This document shows, one piece after another, positions 4,972 to 8,214 of a DNA stretch of 8,214 nt; positions within the stretch are counted from its first letter, which is position 1, and every line of letters starts with the position of its first letter. Source of the DNA: Clostridia bacterium (GTDB lineage Bacteria > Bacillota_A > Clostridia > Oscillospirales > Acutalibacteraceae); NCBI GenBank assembly GCA_017441045.1, contig JAFSAK010000048.1, positions 1 through 8,214 of the forward strand, read 5' to 3'. Both the position numbers and the translations under genes were made by a program. The notes below the pieces were generated by a model. That model worked only from the letters and a program-made list of their open reading frames with translations, was not told the DNA's origin and searched no databases.

Positions 4972-6159
4972 ATGCATATAACCGAAAAGAAACGAAAAAC
5001 GCCCGTTACCGATAACTATGATACCGTAGTTGTAGGTGGTGGAATAGCGGGTATTTCTGCCGCTCTCGCCTCGGCGAGAAACGGCGCCAAAACCCTGCTT
5101 ATTGAACGGGAATATATGTTAGGCGGTCTTGCTACGGCAGGGCTTATTGTGATTTATCTACCCATCTGTGACGGCAAGGGCAAGCAGGTTTGCTACGGAA
5201 TTGCTGAAGAATTGATTAAACTCTCGGTAGCAAATGGAAGCGAATATCCCCACAAAGCAGAAGAATGGATAAAGGGCGAGGATATCAAAAAAGAACGATA
5301 TCTCACCTACTATAATCCAAATGTCTTTGCGATACGCTGTGAGCAGTTGCTTACAGAAAACGGCGTAGATATTCTTTACGGCACCGCTGTTTGCGAAACC
5401 TTGGTAAAAAAGGGTGCTATCACCCATCTTATAACCGAAAATAAATCGGGCAGAGAGGCGATTTCCGTAAAGGCGGTTGTTGACTGTACGGGAGATGCGG
5501 ATATATGCCATCTTGCAGGTGAAGACACTGTATTATCGGAAAGAAATGGCAATATCCTTGCCGCTTGGTGCATTGAAACCCTTGGGGGTAAAACTCTGCT
5601 TCGTCCCATCGGCGCTTGCGATTCGCAACAAGAGGATGATGAACTGGACATTGTTAAAACCACCCGTTCCATTTCGGGAATTAATGCCAAAGAAAATTCC
5701 GAAAGAACGATTCTTTCCCATAAACTTATGCTCGATGAGTTCCTTAAAAACGGACCTTTAAGTGAAACTCACTCCCTATCTACAATGCCCTCTATACCCC
5801 AACTGCGTATGACGAGGCGGATTGTAGGTAAATACACCCAAGGCGAAAAAGAAATGCACAAGGAGTTTTCCGATAGCGTAGGCCTTTTCCCTGACTGGAA
5901 AAGTTGCGGACCCATATATGAACTTCCTTTCTCCTGCCTCAAAGGCAAAAAAATTAAAAATCTTCTTGCGGCAGGCAGATGCATTTCCAGCGATGATGAA
6001 CTTTGGGATATAACAAGGGTTATTCCCGTTTGCGCAGTATCTGGAGAAGCCGCGGGAACTGCGGCGGCTCTAAATCCCGATTTCGATAAAATCGATATAT
6101 CCGCTCTGCAAGAAAAATTGCGACTTGCGGGCGTTAAAATTCACGAAAAGGAGTTATAA
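4972..6159 (+). CDS. FAD-dependent oxidoreductase (FAD_oxidored family)
   Basis: This is a 395-residue flavoprotein. A dinucleotide-binding Rossmann motif VVVGGGIAGISAALASA is at residues 19-35 (GxGxxG glycines 22, 24 and 27), with the ribose-binding acid E45 at the end of the second strand. Further family marks are GGLATAGLI after residue 50, DCTGDADICHLAG in the middle, QLRMTRRIVG, and the C-terminal FAD block NLLAAGRCIS...GEAAGTAAAL. This pattern fits the PF12831 group of uncharacterised FAD oxidoreductases, many of unknown substrate; no signal peptide or other domain is seen. At about 395 residues it is a little shorter than the 430-460 I expect for the group. It is the first gene after its own promoter, and coaX begins two bases after its stop with the coaX Shine-Dalgarno inside its last codons, so the two are translationally linked. 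The substrate is unknown. Confidence 0.9.
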   Translation: MHITEKKRKTPVTDNYDTVVVGGGIAGISAALASARNGAKTLLIEREYMLGGLATAGLIVIYLPICDGKGKQVCYGIAEELIKLSVANGSEYPHKAEEWIKGEDIKKERYLTYYNPNVFAIRCEQLLTENGVDILYGTAVCETLVKKGAITHLITENKSGREAISVKAVVDCTGDADICHLAGEDTVLSERNGNILAAWCIETLGGKTLLRPIGACDSQQEDDELDIVKTTRSISGINAKENSERTILSHKLMLDEFLKNGPLSETHSLSTMPSIPQLRMTRRIVGKYTQGEKEMHKEFSDSVGLFPDWKSCGPIYELPFSCLKGKKIKNLLAAGRCISSDDELWDITRVIPVCAVSGEAAGTAAALNPDFDKIDISALQEKLRLAGVKIHEKEL

Positions 6160-6161
6160 CT

Positions 6162-6926
6162 ATGCTTCTTGCCATTGATATCGGCAATACCAATTTAACT
6201 TTGGGTGTTTATGATGAAAGCGTTCTGCTTTTTACGGCGCGGCTTTCCACCGATACCCGCCTCACCCGCGACCAATACGCCGTTGCCATCAAAGATATTC
6301 TGGCGCTTCACAATACGGATTACAGAGATATTGAGGATTGCATTATATCTTCGGTTGTGCCTACTGTTGCTACATCGGTGGCCAATGCCATTTCCCTGCT
6401 CTGTCACATTGTTCCTCTCGAACTCGGTCCCGGTCTTAAAACGGGACTTAATATCAAAATAGACAACCCCGCGCAACTTGGCGCAGACCTTGTTGCAGGA
6501 GCGGTGGGCGCTATAAGCGAATATACCCTTCCCTGCATTGTAATTGATATGGGAACGGCAACCACCGTAAGCGTTATCAATAGTGAAGGTCAGTTTTTGG
6601 GCGGCTCTATTGCGGCAGGCGTTATGCTCACCCTTAAAGCCCTCACCGAAAACACCTCTCAGCTTCCTTCAATAAACCTTTCTGCGCCCCCTTCGGTTAT
6701 CGGCAGAAATACTGTTGACTGTATGCGTTCGGGTCTTATTCTCGGCACCGCATCTATGATAGACGGGCTTATAGAAAGAATTTCCGAAGAATTGGATGAA
6801 ATCCCAACCGTTGTAGCAACGGGGGGACTTTCAAAGGAAATTATATCCCACTGCAAAAGTGAAATAATTTACAATGAAAACCTTCTCCTCGAAGGCCTTC
6901 GCGAAATTTACGAAAAGAATAAATAA
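6162..6926 (+). CDS. coaX: Type III pantothenate kinase
   Basis: This 254-residue cytosolic enzyme phosphorylates pantothenate, the first committed step of coenzyme A synthesis. It is of the CoaX type, an ASKHA-fold kinase that needs a monovalent cation and is not inhibited by CoA in characterised members. Visible motifs are the N-terminal phosphate loop DIGNTN (residues 6-11), GADLVAGAVGA at 107-117 with the expected catalytic aspartate D109, the second phosphate motif IDMGTATT at 128-135, and GGSIAAGV at 147-154. Length is normal. AAAGGAG at 6147-6153, inside the end of the oxidoreductase gene, serves the ATG. An ECF transporter S component lies downstream, which together suggests salvage of imported pantothenate. 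Regulation beyond the upstream promoter is not evident. Confidence 0.96.
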   Translation: MLLAIDIGNTNLTLGVYDESVLLFTARLSTDTRLTRDQYAVAIKDILALHNTDYRDIEDCIISSVVPTVATSVANAISLLCHIVPLELGPGLKTGLNIKIDNPAQLGADLVAGAVGAISEYTLPCIVIDMGTATTVSVINSEGQFLGGSIAAGVMLTLKALTENTSQLPSINLSAPPSVIGRNTVDCMRSGLILGTASMIDGLIERISEELDEIPTVVATGGLSKEIISHCKSEIIYNENLLLEGLREIYEKNK

Positions 6927-6942
6927 TCCACCCCTTAGGCAT

Positions 6943-6958
6943 AACTGATTTTTCAGTT
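6943..6958. other. Small hairpin after coaX, weak terminator candidate
   Basis: AACTGA (6943-6948) and TCAGTT (6953-6958) form a six-base-pair stem with a TTTT loop, 17 bases after the coaX stop. It is A/T-rich and lacks a proper T-tract, so it would be an inefficient terminator at best. A possible -10 (TATTAT, 6974-6979) follows, but no good -35 was found. Confidence 0.35.
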
Positions 6959-6979
6959 TATATATGTCAAATTTATTAT

Positions 6980-7109
6980 GAACTGTACCAAAAAGGATAT
7001 TTCCTTTCCGTGAAGAGAAGTTGAATTCGTTTGCCAACGGCAAACACCTTAACTTTTCACTTTTAACTCTTATCTCTTCACTGATGCGAAGCATCCTACG
7101 GACAGTATC
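6980..7109. repeat. Hairpin-rich MITE-like intergenic repeat between coaX and the ECF gene
   Basis: This stretch of about 130 bp is almost all inverted repeats. Imperfect ends GAACTGTACC (6980-6989) and GGACAGTATC (7100-7109) mirror each other. Inside are AAAGGA/TCCTTT (6992-7007), a long imperfect hairpin with outer arms GTGAAGAG (7010-7017) and CTCTTCAC (7074-7081), middle arms AAGTTGA/TTAACTT and the core GTTTGCC-AAC-GGCAAAC (7029-7045), and finally GATGC-GAA-GCATC (7083-7095). The right arm carries about 18 extra bases made of the same GTGAARAG-like units, so the left arm has probably lost units. Similar GTGAAGAG/CTCTTCAC hairpins are, from memory, common in intergenic DNA of gut Clostridia. 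The right end stops just before the Shine-Dalgarno of the next gene. Confidence 0.6.
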
Positions 7110-7121
7110 GGAGGTAATTTT

Positions 7122-7700
7122 ATGACAAACAAAAGACAGGAAAGCACCAAAAAGTTGGTGCTCGGGGCAGTTTTAACCGCCCTCGTTATCGTACTGCAAT
7201 TGCTGGGCTCTTTTATCCGCTTCGGCCCCTTTTCAATATCTTTGGTTTTGGTGCCGATAGTGTTGGGAGCCGCTCTTTGTGACTATAAAATCGGCGGTTG
7301 GTTAGGTCTGGTTTTCGGCGCTGCGGTAATTTTAAGCGGTGATGCCGCCGCATTTTTTGCCGTTGATGTTGCGGGTACGATTATCACCGTTCTTGCTAAA
7401 GGTATCCTTTGCGGAACACTATCGGGACTTACCTACAAAATTCTTGAAAAACACAACAAATATCTTGCCGTTATGGCGGCGGCAGTTGTTTGCCCCGTAG
7501 TGAACACAGGTGTGTTCCTTCTCGGTTGTAAAATTTTCTTTATGAGCGCCATTACAGAATGGGGCTTCGCGGAAGGATTTAAAAACGCAACTTCCTATAT
7601 GTTCTTAGGTCTTGCAGGCGGCAATTTCATATTTGAACTTATCACCAATATAATTCTCGCCCCCGTTATACTTAGAATTATCAATTTTAAAAACAAATAA
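7122..7700 (+). CDS. ECF transporter S component, probable pantothenate-specific (PanT-like)
   Basis: This 192-residue, very hydrophobic protein has about six predicted membrane segments and belongs to the ECF transporter substrate-binding (S) component family. After a short basic N-terminus, the first segment carries A16-VLT-A20, the AxxxA pattern by which S components dock onto EcfT. Other family-like stretches are LVPIVLGA, GLVFGAAVILSGDAAAFF and CPVVNTGVFLLG. It would need the shared EcfA/EcfA'/EcfT energising module, which is not in this window, so it is a group II type component. GGAGG with a seven-base spacer precedes the ATG. The neighbouring pantothenate kinase gene suggests pantothenate as substrate, with CoaX trapping it by phosphorylation. 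The family call is strong; the substrate is inferred from context and general resemblance. A strong terminator follows. Confidence 0.88.
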   Translation: MTNKRQESTKKLVLGAVLTALVIVLQLLGSFIRFGPFSISLVLVPIVLGAALCDYKIGGWLGLVFGAAVILSGDAAAFFAVDVAGTIITVLAKGILCGTLSGLTYKILEKHNKYLAVMAAAVVCPVVNTGVFLLGCKIFFMSAITEWGFAEGFKNATSYMFLGLAGGNFIFELITNIILAPVILRIINFKNK

Positions 7701-7705
7701 TTTAT

Positions 7706-7734
7706 GCGCCGTTTCATTAAAAACGGCGCTTTTT
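7706..7734 (+). terminator. Intrinsic terminator after the ECF S component gene
   Basis: GCGCCGTTT (7706-7714) pairs perfectly with AAACGGCGC (7721-7729) around CATTAA and runs into TTTTT. It begins five bases after the stop codon. Confidence 0.95.
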
Positions 7735-7819
7735 ATGTATAAAAATCATAGTTTTTTTTGAATTTAGGCGCTTTACTTTGGTTTTTTATCATATAAATCC
7801 AAATTTTTGTAAAAAACAC

Positions 7820-7848
7820 TTTATTTTTGAAATTTTTTTTGGTATAAT
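7820..7848 (+). promoter_or_regulatory. Extended -10 promoter of ppdK
   Basis: A perfect TATAAT (7843-7848) is preceded by TGG, giving an extended -10. The hexamer 17 bases upstream is only TTTATT (7820-7825), so the -35 is poor, within a strongly A/T-rich tract of the kind that can act as an UP-like or curved element. Transcription would begin near 7855. Confidence 0.75.
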
Positions 7849-7857
7849 GACATAGAT

Positions 7858-7927
7858 ACGCGAAACATATATTTATATGTTAGCGTTAAATAAGTTAAAA
7901 ATGGATCTTTATCCACAAATTTTTTAG
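7858..7927 (+). promoter_or_regulatory. Structured ppdK leader: 5' hairpin, second small hairpin and T-run
   Basis: Starting almost at the predicted transcript end, ACGC (7858-7861) and AACATATA (7864-7871) pair with TATATGTT (7874-7881) and GCGT (7883-7886), forming a long stem-loop that may protect the mRNA 5' end. A second hairpin TGGAT-CTTT-ATCCA (7902-7915) is followed by CAAATTTTTT, which resembles a weak attenuator. An eight-codon frame begins with the ATG at 7901 and stops with a TAG that overlaps the ppdK Shine-Dalgarno; it has no ribosome binding site. The structures are seen; any regulatory role is inferred. Confidence 0.4.
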
Positions 7928-7942
7928 GAGGTTGATTCGTAA

Positions 7943-8214
7943 ATGAGTCACAAGTTTGTTTACCTTTTTAGCGAGGGCGACGCATCCATGCGTGAACTCC
8001 TCGGCGGTAAAGGCGCTAACCTTGCTGAGATGACCAAAATCGGTCTTCCCGTTCCTCAGGGTTTCACCGTTACTACTGAGGCCTGCACACAGTACTATGA
8101 GGATGGCAGAAAAATTAACGATGATATCCAGGCACAGATTATGGAATACATCGACAAGATGGAAGGCATCACCGGCAAGAAGTTCGGCGATAAGGAAAAT
8201 CCCCTTCTCGTTTC
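7943..8214 (+). CDS. ppdK: Pyruvate, phosphate dikinase, N-terminal part (3' end outside window)
   Basis: Pyruvate, phosphate dikinase interconverts pyruvate, ATP and phosphate with phosphoenolpyruvate, AMP and pyrophosphate, and in Clostridia often works in glycolysis or PEP recovery in the cytosol. Only the first 90 codons are present and the frame is open to the window edge. The N-terminus KFVYLFSEGDASMRELLGGKGANLAEM, continuing with GLPVPQGFTVTTEAC, is the hallmark start of the ATP-grasp nucleotide-binding domain, with the GGKGANL glycine-rich stretch at residues 21-27. The expected full length is about 875 residues, so the phosphohistidine and PEP-binding domains lie beyond the window. 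The ATG is preceded by AGGAGG (7926-7931) with a rather long 11-base spacer. It has its own promoter and is isolated from the upstream unit by a terminator. Confidence 0.96.
   Translation, partial: MSHKFVYLFSEGDASMRELLGGKGANLAEMTKIGLPVPQGFTVTTEACTQYYEDGRKINDDIQAQIMEYIDKMEGITGKKFGDKENPLLV

Noticed and set aside
5158..5984. Frames of 62-117 codons on both strands within the oxidoreductase gene
   Set aside because: They overlap a well-conserved gene, have no ribosome binding sites and resemble no known family.
7901..7927. Eight-codon leader peptide gene before ppdK
   Set aside because: No Shine-Dalgarno and no run of regulatory codons; kept only as part of the leader finding.
1..8214. CRISPR array, tRNA or rRNA gene, transposase or phage gene
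   Set aside because: No regularly spaced repeats, cloverleaf, rRNA-like sequence or recombinase motif was seen on either strand.

Overview
The window looks like ordinary chromosome from a low-to-mid-GC Gram-positive bacterium of the class Clostridia, plausibly an uncultured gut Oscillospiraceae/Ruminococcaceae-type lineage. The evidence is strong AGGAGG ribosome binding sites, the rpsF-ssb-rpsR cluster, an L-box lysine riboswitch, pyruvate phosphate dikinase, a type III pantothenate kinase, an ECF-type vitamin transporter subunit, and T-tailed hairpin terminators after most transcription units. No phage, plasmid, CRISPR, rRNA or tRNA gene was seen.

Layout. The left edge holds the 3' end of a phosphoglucomutase/phosphomannomutase gene (+). 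It converges on a TtcA-like tRNA thiolase gene (-) across a shared bidirectional terminator. Upstream of that, also on the minus strand, is an NhaC-family antiporter gene. Its roughly 225-nt leader is a complete lysine riboswitch: five helices, a six-base L2-L3 kissing pair and an intrinsic terminator just before the Shine-Dalgarno. A strong promoter and the terminator of the next operon lie behind it. That operon is rpsF-ssb-rpsR (-): ribosomal protein S6, single-strand DNA-binding protein, and a zinc-type S18.

A 209-bp divergent intergenic region (4763-4971) carries two well-formed sigma-A type promoters, one firing left into rpsF and one firing right. The right-hand unit encodes an FAD-dependent oxidoreductase, then 2 bp later type III pantothenate kinase (coaX). 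After a 195-bp gap holding a hairpin-rich, MITE-like repeat comes an ECF transporter S component that probably imports pantothenate. A strong terminator ends this unit. The right edge holds the start of ppdK (pyruvate, phosphate dikinase) with an extended -10 promoter and a structured leader.

How the genes fit together. The ECF S component and CoaX make a sensible pantothenate uptake-and-trapping pair at the head of coenzyme A synthesis; why an FAD oxidoreductase is tightly coupled to coaX is not explained. The lysine riboswitch suggests that the 'Na+/H+ antiporter' is really a lysine transporter that is shut off when lysine is plentiful. I found no evidence for a wholly new system. The most informative items are the riboswitch-transporter pair, the oxidoreductase-coaX coupling, and two small repeat-derived intergenic structures.
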